This document shows positions 43,911 to 52,499 of a stretch of 64,000 nucleotides of DNA, in pieces. Numbering within the stretch: position 1 is the stretch's first letter; the number at the start of each line of letters is the position of its first letter. Below the pieces are notes generated by a model. It saw only the letters and a program-made list of their open reading frames with translations. It was not told the DNA's origin and searched no databases. The position numbers were made by a program, and so were the translations under genes. Source of the stretch: Bradyrhizobium sp. CSS354 (GTDB lineage Bacteria; Pseudomonadota; Alphaproteobacteria; Rhizobiales; Xanthobacteraceae); assembly GCF_029051725.1 (NCBI RefSeq), contig NZ_JAACFU010000027.1:1-64000 (forward strand), given 5' to 3'.

Positions 43911-44420
43911 ATGGACGATCCTGACGAACGCCCTGCGGGCAACGACGCGCCGGAGCGGAAACAATCACGTATAGAGCAGGCGCGGCAGCTACTTGCCGAA
44001 CACATTGACGACCTGCGCGCCCTCGTTGAGAAGCTCCGGCGCAAGATGAATAAGATCGTTTTTCAGGCTGGATACGATAGGGGCTCGGCAGCTGTCTGGT
44101 GGCCCGGCGCTAGCGGCGCTGTAGGGCCTTCCGGGCCTCCGTTGAGGCGGCCCGGTCGCTGTGCTTTGCCGATGAACGGCCTACTTTTTCTGCTCTGTGG
44201 TCGTCGTGGCAGCCGGGGTGCCGTCGCGAGCGTCCCGTCGCTCGTCACGTCCTGTACGCCTCTCTTGGCGCCGCTCTGTGCGGCCGGTCCGGCGTTCCTG
44301 TCGCCGCTCGGTTCGACCGCTGCGCCGCTCCTGGCGGCGTTCTGTGCCCGACTTGGGCGCGTCCGCTGGCGGCGTGGTGGCCGTGGCGGTCGGCGCCGTG
44401 GTCTGAGCTTCCGCCGTTGA
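43911..44420 (+). CDS. Small helical protein with an uncertain, run-on C-terminus
   Basis: The first 45 residues (MDDPDERPAGNDAPERKQ, then RIEQARQLLAEHIDDLRALVEKLRRKMN) look like the short rhizobial helical proteins that normally end after 'KLRRKLN'. Here no stop follows and the frame runs 120 more codons, partly antisense to the gene at 44181-44528, with low-quality sequence. The true protein may be only about 50 residues, with the stop lost by mutation. Confidence 0.35.
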   Translation: MDDPDERPAGNDAPERKQSRIEQARQLLAEHIDDLRALVEKLRRKMNKIVFQAGYDRGSAAVWWPGASGAVGPSGPPLRRPGRCALPMNGLLFLLCGRRGSRGAVASVPSLVTSCTPLLAPLCAAGPAFLSPLGSTAAPLLAAFCARLGRVRWRRGGRGGRRRGLSFRR

Positions 44421-44528
44421 CAGCGTCAAACTCACGGGCGAGGCCACTAACCCAAACACCGCTGCGTGCCCAAGGAAAGTGAGTGCGTTGCGACGACAGA
44501 CCTGTTTCGGCTCCGAACGTTCATTCAT
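44181..44528 (-). CDS. Exported protein with RRQERR repeats
   Basis: The ATG at 44528 gives 115 aa. An N-terminal signal ('RRNALTFLGHAAVFGLVASPVSLTLSTAEA', possibly Tat-type) is followed by a Thr/Ala/Pro linker. Then come three near-identical 11-residue units of the form TERRQERRxGR and a fourth, weaker 'DERRDARDG', and a Thr-rich tail. The repeats are highly basic. Function is unknown; an envelope- or polyanion-binding role is possible. Confidence 0.65.
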   Translation of the reverse strand: MNERSEPKQVCRRNALTFLGHAAVFGLVASPVSLTLSTAEAQTTAPTATATTPPADAPKSGTERRQERRSGRTERRQERRTGRTERRQERRTGRDERRDARDGTPAATTTTEQKK

Positions 44529-44584
44529 GTTCAGGCTCCCGGTTGCTGCCCCCTCAGAGCATGTCACCAGCGTCGGTGGCCTCC

Positions 44585-44833
44585 TTATTGATCTGGATCA
44601 ACTTGGTTCGGTGCTTCAAGCCATTTTGGGATTTCGGTCGATGGGATCGACACTCTCGGAAAGTGAGGGATGATAGTCCCTGCAGTGACGACCAGTCCGT
44701 CGTTAAATTTGGTTCGCGCAAAATCCTTGGCTGCTGCTTCGCTTTCAAACGTGTTGGTCAGGCGCGGATGTCGCCGTCGTGACAGTGTGCCGTCCGGCGG
44801 CACCTCAAAAGTGACGTACCAAGTGTGTTTCAT
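44585..44833 (-). CDS. Small hypothetical protein
   Basis: An 82-aa protein: 'TWYVTFEVPPDG', then 'TNTFESEAAAKDFARTKFNDGLVVTAGTIIPHFPRVSIPSTEIPKWLE'. The helix-strand pattern and 'AAKDFARTKF-DGLVV-AGTI-PH-PR' recur in short Bradyrhizobium proteins as far as I recall. Function is unknown. Confidence 0.65.
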   Translation of the reverse strand: MKHTWYVTFEVPPDGTLSRRRHPRLTNTFESEAAAKDFARTKFNDGLVVTAGTIIPHFPRVSIPSTEIPKWLEAPNQVDPDQ

Positions 44834-44941
44834 GCCGTAATGCCGCCCCGGCGGTACCGGTGGCCTATCCCCGCCAGAGAAAGAAAAGCCGCCACCGGGA
44901 CGAAACGATGACGGCTTCTTCCTGGCTTGTGAAACCGGCCT

Positions 44942-45205
44942 TTACCGCCGGGCTCCAACGCGATTGACGCCACCATTCGCATTGCCACCGGCGTTATGAC
45001 GGACTGCGGCGCGCGCCACCGGGCGCGGGCTGAGCACGACGCCTGCCCGGGCAACGCAGCCCGCCGGGTAAGCAGTGTACTGGCAGTACACGACCGCATT
45101 GGCCGGGGCTGGAGTGAGGGTGAGACCTGCAAGCCCGAACAGGGCGCTGGCAGCAATCCCGGCAACAGTCGCGGACTTTATCGAACGAAGCTTTCTCGAA
45201 TGCAT
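44942..45205 (-). CDS. Small secreted protein (YCQYTxYPAGCV type)
   Basis: From ATG 45205 the 87-aa product has a signal peptide ('SATVAGIAASALFGLAGLTLTPAPANA', cut before VVYC) and a mature part with two cysteines ('YCQYTAYPAGCVAR'), then a basic Gly/Asn-rich tail. The type is common in Bradyrhizobium. It is divergent from the Gly-rich gene at 45383, with a FixK/FNR box between them. Confidence 0.7.
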   Translation of the reverse strand: MHSRKLRSIKSATVAGIAASALFGLAGLTLTPAPANAVVYCQYTAYPAGCVARAGVVLSPRPVARAAVRHNAGGNANGGVNRVGARR

Positions 45206-45302
45206 GGCGGACCTCCCTTTTCGCACTTGCGTCACCGAAAGTGACGGAAGCCGCCTCAGATGCGGCTGAACATAGCGTAGGGGTCGCAGTGCGCGGGTTC
45301 GA

Positions 45303-45316
45303 TTGATCTACATCAA
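45303..45316. promoter_or_regulatory. FixK/FNR-type box between divergent secreted-protein genes
   Basis: TTGATCTACATCAA is an exact TTGAT-N4-ATCAA palindrome. It lies 67 bases before the ATG at 45383 and about 98 bases from the start at 45205, so it could control one or both genes under low oxygen. Confidence 0.65.
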
Positions 45317-45382
45317 CCTCACGCCCGGAGTGAGCCGCAATCTCGCGCGCGGGGCTCAATGAATTCATGGAAGGGTTCCATC

Positions 45383-45718
45383 ATGCTCCGCTATATTCTC
45401 GCTTCTCTTGCCGCTTTCGTTTTGCTCACCGCCTGCTTGATCCCCGATGATGCCGAGGCTCGGCGCGGCGGAGGTGCCTATCGGGGTGGCGGCGGATACC
45501 GCGGCGGTGCGGTCGCAGTTCGAGGACCGCGAGGCGGCGGCGCTGTTGCAGTGCGGGGCGCAGGCTACCGTGGCTACGGCTATCGGGGCGGCTATCGCGG
45601 CTATGGCTATCGGGGCTACGGTGTAGGGGCGGCAGCGGTCGGCGCGGCTGCCCTTGGCACTGCTGCGTACCGCCGCAGCTGCTACGATGCTTACGGGAAC
45701 TATATTTGCGCCTATTAA
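45383..45718 (+). CDS. Glycine/tyrosine-rich exported protein
   Basis: From ATG 45383 the product is 111 aa. The N-terminus (LRYILASLAAFVLLTACLIPDDAEA) looks like a signal peptide, possibly with a lipobox at 'LLTAC'. The rest is Gly/Arg/Tyr repeats ('YRGGGGYRGG', 'GYRGYGYRGGYRGYGYRGYG') and a C-terminal Cys pair ('RSCYDAYGNYICAY'). A FixK/FNR-type box lies upstream. It is probably a small envelope protein. Confidence 0.7.
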   Translation: MLRYILASLAAFVLLTACLIPDDAEARRGGGAYRGGGGYRGGAVAVRGPRGGGAVAVRGAGYRGYGYRGGYRGYGYRGYGVGAAAVGAAALGTAAYRRSCYDAYGNYICAY

Positions 45719-45971
45719 TCCGTGGCGACGCGCGATCGCGCGGCTTCGCACTCTGCGGGTCCTTTCGAGGGCGTGGCTTTGTGCGGACCGCGCGACGGCC
45801 TGTTGCGAGGATATTCAAGAATCATCCCCCTAAATTATATAGATCAGTGTACACAACGCAGCGCGCGGGTCTTGCGGACCTGCTTGTGTCAGAATTGCCC
45901 CGCAGTTTCCCCTTGTTGATAATCTAATCGAGCGGTTACGGTGCTCCACCTGGATCGGGGCTTGGAGTGCG

Positions 45972-47918
45972 ATGCTTTTCTGGCTGCCTCCCTCACCATG
46001 GCGGACCCGTCCCGCGCGGAACCTCACCGCTGCGTTGACCGTCGCATTGTTGGTCGCGACGACAGGCCAAAGTTATGCAGCTGATCCAGCGCCGAAACGT
46101 GTTCTGATGCTGCATTCGTTCGGCCTTCGGTTCAAGCCTTGGACCGTTTATGCAGAGGCCATTCGATCTGAAATAAGTCGGCACAGCAAAGTGGAGTTTC
46201 AGGACCACTCGCTTGTGGTTGCTCGCCTGAGTAACGACAAATCAGATGGTCCGTTCGTCGAATATCTTCACGCCCTTAATACCCAGAACCCGCCCGATCT
46301 GATCATGTCCATTGGCGCCCCAGCCGCCAATTTTGTCCAGCGGCACCGAAAAGAGCTTTTTCCAAATACGCCGATGGTCTTGACGGCTGTGGAGCGGCGG
46401 CGCGTGGCCTTCGATAAATTGGGCGAAAATGACACCGTGGTGGGATCTACCAACAACACCATCGAGTTCTTCGAAAATATTCTGAGCGTCTTGCCTCTAA
46501 CAACCACAATTGCAGTCGTAATTGGAGCATCTCCAAGCGAAACGTATTGGCTGGAAGAGACGCGCCGACGAACCGCGCCGCTGGCGGGGAGAGTACAAAT
46601 TCGATACTACAATGAACTTTCATTTGAAGAAATTCAGAAGGACGCAGCGACCCTCCCGCCGCATAGTGCGATCTTCTGGCTCTTGCTGAATGTTGACGCC
46701 GCGGGCGTGGCGTATGAGGGGCCCGGCGCGTTACTCCAACTTTCCAAGGTGGCCAACGCGCCGATCTTTACTCACGACCAATCTTTTTTTGGAGACGGCA
46801 TCGTCGGTGGCCCCATGCATTCCGTGGTTGAGCAAAGCACCAAAGCCGCCACGGTCGCGCTTCGCATCCTCAATGGCGAAAAGATCGCCGACATCAAGCC
46901 ATCATTCGTTGACGTTGCATCTCCCATATTCGACTGGCGACAAATGCAGCGGTGGGGAATTGCCGAGCGCGATCTGCCGCCCGGTAGCGCCGTCTACTTC
47001 CGGGAGCCCACGTTGTGGGAGCGATATTGGTGGCAAATCACGTTCACTATCGCGCTTGTCCTCGCGCAAGCGGGACTGATCGCACTTTTGTTATTTGAGC
47101 ATCGTCGGCGTCAATTCGCCGAAGTACAGTCGCGACAGCGGATGGCTGAACTGGCCCACGTCAATCGCTTCGCGACCGCTGGTGAACTGACCGCCTCGAT
47201 TGCTCACGAGATCAACCAGCCGCTTGGGTCTATTCTGACGAACGCCGAAACCGCAGCCGCGATCCTGCAATCGCAGCGTCCCGATATCGCTGCACTTTCT
47301 GATGTTGTTGAACTCAGGGAAATTGTGAACGATATTGTACAGGATGACCGGCGTGCCACCGAGGTCATTCGCAGGATGCGCAGCCTCCTAAAAAAGGCGC
47401 CGTTCGAGTTGAAGAAATTGGACCTCAATGAGGTTGTGCAAGAGACGGTGAGATTTCTTTCGGCGCTAACTGTCAGCCGAAGATTCGAAATGGTCAACGT
47501 GATCACGGCGGATGCGCTACCGATCCTCGGCGACCGCATTCAGCTTCAACAAGTCATTTTGAACCTTGTGCTGAACGGGGTCGAGGCTATGAAGGACACG
47601 TCTCACGAAAGCCGCACTATCAGCATCCGGACTGCGCGCGCCGATCAGTTTGCCGAGCTATCCGTATCAGATCGCGGACCCGGCATTCCAGAAGGCAAAT
47701 TGAAACAGGTTTTCGAGCCGTTTTACAGCAGCAAAGCCGAAGGCATGGGCATGGGCTTGTCCATTGCGCGCACCATTATCGAAGCGCACAACGGGTTCAT
47801 ATCAGCGAGTAATCGGGAGCACGGCGGTGCCTCGTTCACGATCAGGCTTCCTTTGTCGGTTGATCCAAAACGGCGCCTGTTGGCCGAACGCCGTGGTGGG
47901 GTTTTTCATGTATCCTGA
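45972..47918 (+). CDS. Histidine kinase with periplasmic binding-protein-like sensor
   Basis: A 648-aa protein. After a signal/anchor (about 15-36) comes a periplasmic ABC-substrate-binding-like domain ('KRVLMLHSFGLRFKPWTVYAEAIRSEI', 'PPDLIMSIGAPAANFVQRHR'). A transmembrane helix follows at about 357-378, then the HisKA box 'SIAHEINQPLGSILTNAE' and the HATPase G boxes 'VSDRGPGIPEG', 'GMGMGLSIAR'. The Pro-rich HEINQPL box is typical of FixL/DctB-like kinases. No response regulator is adjacent. It is a paralogue of the kinase at 49710; an OprB porin gene lies between them. Confidence 0.9.
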   Translation: MLFWLPPSPWRTRPARNLTAALTVALLVATTGQSYAADPAPKRVLMLHSFGLRFKPWTVYAEAIRSEISRHSKVEFQDHSLVVARLSNDKSDGPFVEYLHALNTQNPPDLIMSIGAPAANFVQRHRKELFPNTPMVLTAVERRRVAFDKLGENDTVVGSTNNTIEFFENILSVLPLTTTIAVVIGASPSETYWLEETRRRTAPLAGRVQIRYYNELSFEEIQKDAATLPPHSAIFWLLLNVDAAGVAYEGPGALLQLSKVANAPIFTHDQSFFGDGIVGGPMHSVVEQSTKAATVALRILNGEKIADIKPSFVDVASPIFDWRQMQRWGIAERDLPPGSAVYFREPTLWERYWWQITFTIALVLAQAGLIALLLFEHRRRQFAEVQSRQRMAELAHVNRFATAGELTASIAHEINQPLGSILTNAETAAAILQSQRPDIAALSDVVELREIVNDIVQDDRRATEVIRRMRSLLKKAPFELKKLDLNEVVQETVRFLSALTVSRRFEMVNVITADALPILGDRIQLQQVILNLVLNGVEAMKDTSHESRTISIRTARADQFAELSVSDRGPGIPEGKLKQVFEPFYSSKAEGMGMGLSIARTIIEAHNGFISASNREHGGASFTIRLPLSVDPKRRLLAERRGGVFHVS

Positions 47919-48355
47919 GGTGTATCCTATTCCCGCCGGGACGCGAGAAGCTCCTACATACGCAGGACGCGCGCTGATGCGTCCCCCGCGCGGACAATAC
48001 CCGAATGCGTCGAAGAGCCCAGACGCGCACCACGCGCGTCCCCTGCGCGATCTCAATGGCTGTCTCCGGGGTCCTTTGACGGGCATAGAACTGTTGGGGG
48101 ACCGCGCGACCCCATAGATTGAAGATATTTCACCCGGGCGTTTTTCGGGGTTGCGTTGCGGGTTGGTACCAAATTGTGGGGCATGTTCCAGTAGTCCTCC
48201 GAGGTATGACGGAGCACGATTTCGCATGTCAAAGACATGTGCCCCCGTAGAAGCAAGCATATTTGCGATCGCAAAAGCTCATCATCTCTACCACTTGATG
48301 AGGTCTGCTAGCCGTGCCAGCCTGATAGTGCACCTCGCGTTGCGATTGGGACTGC
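47919..48355. other. Intergenic region upstream of the porin gene
   Basis: About 440 bases with no supportable gene. It contains a perfect 14-bp palindrome at 48262-48275, listed separately. Confidence 0.45.
48262..48275. promoter_or_regulatory. Perfect palindrome upstream of porin gene
   Basis: TTTGCGATCGCAAA lies 80 bases before the oprB-type ATG. It is a candidate operator for a dimeric regulator; no regulator gene is adjacent. Confidence 0.4.
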
Positions 48356-49696
48356 ATGTTGAAGGCGTTCGCATTATCGATTTGTGCTGGCTTCCTTCTG
48401 CAAGCGACTTGTCATGCTACTGAGCTGACAGAAGACACCGCATTCGGGCCCGCGCCAGCCGCGCCAAAGGTTGACTTCCAGTCGCTCCGGATCAAGGGGC
48501 TCATCGTGGCGCTGCCCGGTCCGCAGGATACCATCGACCCCGATTTCGCCGGCATCCGATCAAGTCTCGCGGCACTCGGGATCGGCTACGTCGGCTACAC
48601 CAACAACAACTTTTACGACAACATGCTGCCCGCGGAGCGGAGCACGTTCGGCCAGCAGGTCTATAATGGTCAGAAGCCAACCTTCTTCACGAATAACGTG
48701 ATGCAGATGACTTACGACCTCAGCAGATACGGTATTTCCGACGGTCAGATCGCGGTTGGCGGCATCTACAATTACGACACCTGGGCACCGGCTGGGCCGA
48801 ACGCATTTAGCCTCGCGACACTCAGCTATTATCAGACCTTCCTGAACCGGCAGGTGGAATTGAAGGTTGGATATTTGGCCAATGTTGTTGAGTATTGGGG
48901 ACCATTTCTCGCAGGCAATTTGTCGTCCAGCATCTTTGGACCGAGCGGACAAATTCCGGTCGCGGCGGGTCTAAGCGCCTGGGCCTGGGCGAAACCGGCG
49001 ATCAACATCAAGGTCAACGGCCCGGAGGGGCTATATGACAAGTTCGGTGTGCAGGTGGCGAGCAGCCCGGATGGCCCCTTCGCCGAGAAGACCGCTAACC
49101 CGACCGGCCTGGACTGGTCTACGCCGAACAGTGGATTTCTCGCGATCAACGAGGTTGGCTATCGCAAAGAGGCCGCCCCCGGCCAGCTTGCGACCTGGGT
49201 GCGTGCCGCAGCCATCATCAACACCAGCAGGTATGTCGATTTCGAATTCGGCGGACGGAATGCCGGGAATTACGCAGCCTATCTTCTGGCGGATCGACAA
49301 TTTGTCCAACTTGCTCGAGTCGAAGGTCAGGCTGCAAGGGGGTGGTACGCTGGCCTCACCGCGATGTACGCTCCGCCGGAATTCAATCGCGTCAGCGAGT
49401 ACTATGAGGCACGCCTCTATGGCATAGGTCTGCTGCCGTCCCGGCCAGGCGATATGGTATCCTTGGTTGTCTCCCGCAATGTCTTCAGCCGATATCTGGT
49501 CGATGCCGCCGTGCGAGGCGGCCAGCTCGCGCATACCGGCAATTTTTCGATAACTGCAGCCTATTATGCACCCATTGCGCCCGGCATCCGCGTGGGCATC
49601 GGGCTCGGGTACACCAATCACCCCACGCCGGTAGTCTATACGCCGCAGACCGGGAGCGCCCTCAACGTGTTAGCCAATGCGACGATGTACTGGTGA
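48356..49696 (+). CDS. OprB-family carbohydrate-type porin
   Basis: A 446-aa protein with a signal peptide ('LKAFALSICAGFLLQATCHA') and a beta-barrel of alternating aromatic strands, including 'LEL-VGYL', 'GWYAGLTAMYAPPEFNRVSEYYEARLYG' and a C-terminal aromatic residue (NATMYW), the outer-membrane insertion signal. The pattern fits the OprB group of sugar porins. It lies between two paralogous histidine kinases with substrate-binding sensors, so uptake may be linked to the ligand they sense. Confidence 0.8.
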   Translation: MLKAFALSICAGFLLQATCHATELTEDTAFGPAPAAPKVDFQSLRIKGLIVALPGPQDTIDPDFAGIRSSLAALGIGYVGYTNNNFYDNMLPAERSTFGQQVYNGQKPTFFTNNVMQMTYDLSRYGISDGQIAVGGIYNYDTWAPAGPNAFSLATLSYYQTFLNRQVELKVGYLANVVEYWGPFLAGNLSSSIFGPSGQIPVAAGLSAWAWAKPAINIKVNGPEGLYDKFGVQVASSPDGPFAEKTANPTGLDWSTPNSGFLAINEVGYRKEAAPGQLATWVRAAAIINTSRYVDFEFGGRNAGNYAAYLLADRQFVQLARVEGQAARGWYAGLTAMYAPPEFNRVSEYYEARLYGIGLLPSRPGDMVSLVVSRNVFSRYLVDAAVRGGQLAHTGNFSITAAYYAPIAPGIRVGIGLGYTNHPTPVVYTPQTGSALNVLANATMYW

Positions 49697-49709
49697 GGCG
49701 ACCATCGCG

Positions 49710-51581
49710 ATGACCTCGCTAAAGCGGCGCGTTTGCGTGTGGGTTGCTGCCGTTGTCGTGCTTGTCGTCTCAATGGGGAGCACAACCGCCCAAACCCTGT
49801 CTGGCCAGATTGCCGGCCAACCGAAAAAGATTTTGCTGCTTCATACATTCGGCCCGAATTTTGAGCAAGGAGCCGCATGGAGCAGGGAAATTCAGAGAGA
49901 ACTCAACAAACAATCGCCTTGGCCGCTGAACATTCAGGAACACTCGCTCGTCACGGCGCTGGACGGGGACGACGCCGCCGATGCGAAATTTGTTGAGTAT
50001 CTTAAGGCGCTCTATGCTCAACGGCCGCCGGATTTGATTGTCGCTTTAGGTGCACCCGCTGCCCTCTTCGTCCAGCAGCACAGGCCAAACTTCTATCCGA
50101 CAACGCCGATGCTGCTTGCGGCAGTTGAGGTGCGGCGGGTTGAGCCATCCATGTTGTCGGAGCGGGACGCCTTGGCCGGGGTGCGATACGATCAAGTCGC
50201 GGCTTTTGAAAACATTTTGCGGTTGCTGCCGGAAACAAAGGCCATCGCGATCATCCTCGGAAGCTCCCCCAGTGAGCGCTTTTGGGCTGGCGAGAACCAA
50301 CGGATAGTCGGTCCACTGCTGAAGAAAAACAACGTTGAATTAATCTTTTACGGCGAGCAGCCGCTAGCGGATATACTGAAAGCAGTTGCGACTTTGCCAC
50401 CGCACACTGCACTTTTCTATCAGCAGCTAGCGGTGGACGGTGCAGGTGCCGTCTATGGAGACAAGGAGCCATTGAGGCGCATCTATGAAGTCGCCAACGC
50501 TCCCATTTTTTCATTCGATCAGTCTTACTTTGTCGGTCAGGTTGTTGGCGGTCCGATGTTTTCACCGGCTGAGGGCGCCCAACCAATGGCTGCTGTTGCC
50601 GTGCGCATGTTGCGAGGCGAGAAGCTCAGCGGCATCAATCCAATCGGATTTTCAGCGCCGAAATACGATTGGCGACTGCTTCAGCGCTGGAACATCAGCG
50701 AGAGCCGCCTGCCGCCGGGGAGCGAAATCCTGTTTCGGGAGCAAACTGCATGGCAGCGTTATTCCTCACAAATCCTGCTGATCAGTGCCGTTCTTCTCGC
50801 GCAAGCTGGGTTAATCTTGGCCCTGCTGAGCGCACATCGTCGGCGTCGGTTGGCGGAAGTACAAGCGCGGCAGCGAATGAAAGAACTCGCCCACGTCAAC
50901 CGCTTCTCGACCGCTGGGGAGCTTACTGCGTCGATTGCCCATGAAATAAATCAGCCACTAGGGTCTATTCTGACGAATACCGAAACGGCACAGGCGATAC
51001 TCAAATCCTCAAATCCGGACCTTGCCGAATTAAGCGAGATCCTGGGCGATATTCTAAGGGATGATCAGCGCGCCAGCGAAGTCATTCGAAGGTTACGAAG
51101 TCTGATGAAAAAAGCTCCCTTCGACCCGATAGAATTGGACCTCAACGATGTTGTGCGGGAAACCATAGATTTTCTTTCAGCACTGGCCATCGCACGACAG
51201 ATCGAATTGACCAGCCCGACTACGCAGAATGCGCTTCCGATCCTCGGCGACCGCATTCAACTTCAACAGGTTGTTCTGAACCTTGTAATGAACGGCATCG
51301 AGGCGATGAAGGATACGCCGCCTGAACATCGCAGCATCAGCATCCGGACTTCGCGCGTCGAGAAGTTTGCGGAGTTATCCGTGTCGGATCGCGGGCCCGG
51401 CATTCCCGAAGACAAACTAAAGGAAATTTTCGAGCCGTTTTACACCAGCAAAGCCGAAGGCATGGGCATGGGCCTGTCCATTGCGCGCACCATCATCGAA
51501 GCGCACAACGGGTTCATATCAGCGAGTAATCGGGAGCACGGCGGCGCCTCGTTCACGATCAGGCTTCCGTTTGTCGGTTGA
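49710..51581 (+). CDS. Histidine kinase with periplasmic binding-protein-like sensor, second copy
   Basis: The ATG at 49710 gives 623 aa with the same layout as the kinase at 45972: signal/anchor, binding-protein-like sensor ('KKILLLHTFGPNFEQGAAWSREIQREL', 'PPDLIVALGAPAALFVQQHR'), TM helix, 'SIAHEINQPLGSILTNTET', 'VSDRGPGIPED', 'GMGMGLSIAR'. The sensor halves differ widely, but the last 120 bases are nearly identical to the other gene. The preceding porin stop is 14 bases upstream, so the two are likely co-transcribed. No response regulator is adjacent. Confidence 0.9.
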   Translation: MTSLKRRVCVWVAAVVVLVVSMGSTTAQTLSGQIAGQPKKILLLHTFGPNFEQGAAWSREIQRELNKQSPWPLNIQEHSLVTALDGDDAADAKFVEYLKALYAQRPPDLIVALGAPAALFVQQHRPNFYPTTPMLLAAVEVRRVEPSMLSERDALAGVRYDQVAAFENILRLLPETKAIAIILGSSPSERFWAGENQRIVGPLLKKNNVELIFYGEQPLADILKAVATLPPHTALFYQQLAVDGAGAVYGDKEPLRRIYEVANAPIFSFDQSYFVGQVVGGPMFSPAEGAQPMAAVAVRMLRGEKLSGINPIGFSAPKYDWRLLQRWNISESRLPPGSEILFREQTAWQRYSSQILLISAVLLAQAGLILALLSAHRRRRLAEVQARQRMKELAHVNRFSTAGELTASIAHEINQPLGSILTNTETAQAILKSSNPDLAELSEILGDILRDDQRASEVIRRLRSLMKKAPFDPIELDLNDVVRETIDFLSALAIARQIELTSPTTQNALPILGDRIQLQQVVLNLVMNGIEAMKDTPPEHRSISIRTSRVEKFAELSVSDRGPGIPEDKLKEIFEPFYTSKAEGMGMGLSIARTIIEAHNGFISASNREHGGASFTIRLPFVG

Positions 51582-51650
51582 TTCAAAACGGCGCCCATAC
51601 GCGGAGACCGACCCCTCACCAGAGTGAGCCTGCGTCTACCGGCGTCGCTG

Positions 51651-51673
51651 CCCTCTCCCACAAGGGGAGAGGG
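51651..51673. terminator. C/G-rich terminator hairpin
   Basis: CCCTCTCCC and GGGAGAGGG form a nine-base stem with a five-base loop, 70 bases after the second kinase. This hairpin type is frequent between Bradyrhizobium genes. Confidence 0.6.
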
Positions 51674-52026
51674 CACAACAATGAGCCGCTGCAATTGATC
51701 GCGTCAGAAGTGCTCGCCGTCTGACTTCCATAATCGCACGAGTTTCGTCATCGCATGATTTTGCGCATTCGCACGATCATCTGCGGCGATCAATGACGCT
51801 CGCGACGAAAAAACGTCAGAAAATGACGATTATCATATCAATTAGCCCAAAATCACCGCAGCGATCGCCGCACAAATTCGTGAACGTCATGGCCTGACGC
51901 TCACGCTCCGCAAATATGCATTGCCGGACATGTCGACGCTTCATCGTTTCGCATCGATATGATTATTGTGCGCGCGAATTCGCTGACTAGATCGCCGTAA
52001 GCGATCGAGCGAGCAAGGGGATGCAT
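51674..52026. other. Intergenic region upstream of the iorA-type gene
   Basis: About 350 bases without a supportable gene. A/T-rich patches near 51830 may be promoter or regulator DNA for the molybdenum hydroxylase operon. Confidence 0.4.
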
Positions 52027-52491
52027 ATGGCAACTGTTCTCACCATCAACGGCGAAACGAAATCGTTCGACGCGCCACCTGAAATGCCGCTGCTGTGGGT
52101 CCTGCGCGACGTCCTCGGGATGACCGGCACCAAATTCGGCTGCGGCATCGCGCAGTGCGGCGCCTGCACCGTGCACGTCGATGGCAAGGCAGTCCGCTCC
52201 TGCGTCTTGCCGGTCAGCGCGGTCGCGAACCGCGCCATCACCACGATCGAGCATGTCGGCAGCACGCCGGCCGGCGCAAAGGTGCAAAAGGCCTGGCTCG
52301 ATGCCGAAGTGATCCAGTGCGGCTACTGCCAGTCCGGCCAGATCATGGCGGCCGCGGCACTGCTGGCGGCAACGCCCAGCCCTGACGATTCCGACATCGA
52401 CGCCGCGATGGCCGGCAACATCTGCCGCTGCGGCACCTATGTGCGCATCCGCGAGGCCATCAAGCAGGCCGCCTCCGGCCGCCAGTCATGA
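52027..52491 (+). CDS. Molybdenum hydroxylase 2Fe-2S subunit (IorA-type)
   Basis: A 154-aa protein. The plant-type 2Fe-2S site is 'GCGIAQCGACTVHVDGKAVRSC', and the second cluster is 'IQCGYCQSGQIM' plus 'GNICRCGTYVRIREAI'. This is the small subunit of the xanthine oxidase family. I chose ATG 52027, six bases after AAGGGG; 52021 is in frame. It lies upstream of the large subunit and a cytochrome c gene, the layout of isoquinoline oxidoreductase or aldehyde/alcohol dehydrogenases that pass electrons to cytochrome c. Confidence 0.92.
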   Translation: MATVLTINGETKSFDAPPEMPLLWVLRDVLGMTGTKFGCGIAQCGACTVHVDGKAVRSCVLPVSAVANRAITTIEHVGSTPAGAKVQKAWLDAEVIQCGYCQSGQIMAAAALLAATPSPDDSDIDAAMAGNICRCGTYVRIREAIKQAASGRQS

Positions 52492-52499
52492 GGTCCGCC

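Noticed and set aside
44530..44584. Possible CRISPR or direct-repeat array around the RRQERR region
   Set aside because: The repeats are short in-frame coding units without spacers of constant size, so they are protein repeats, not CRISPR.
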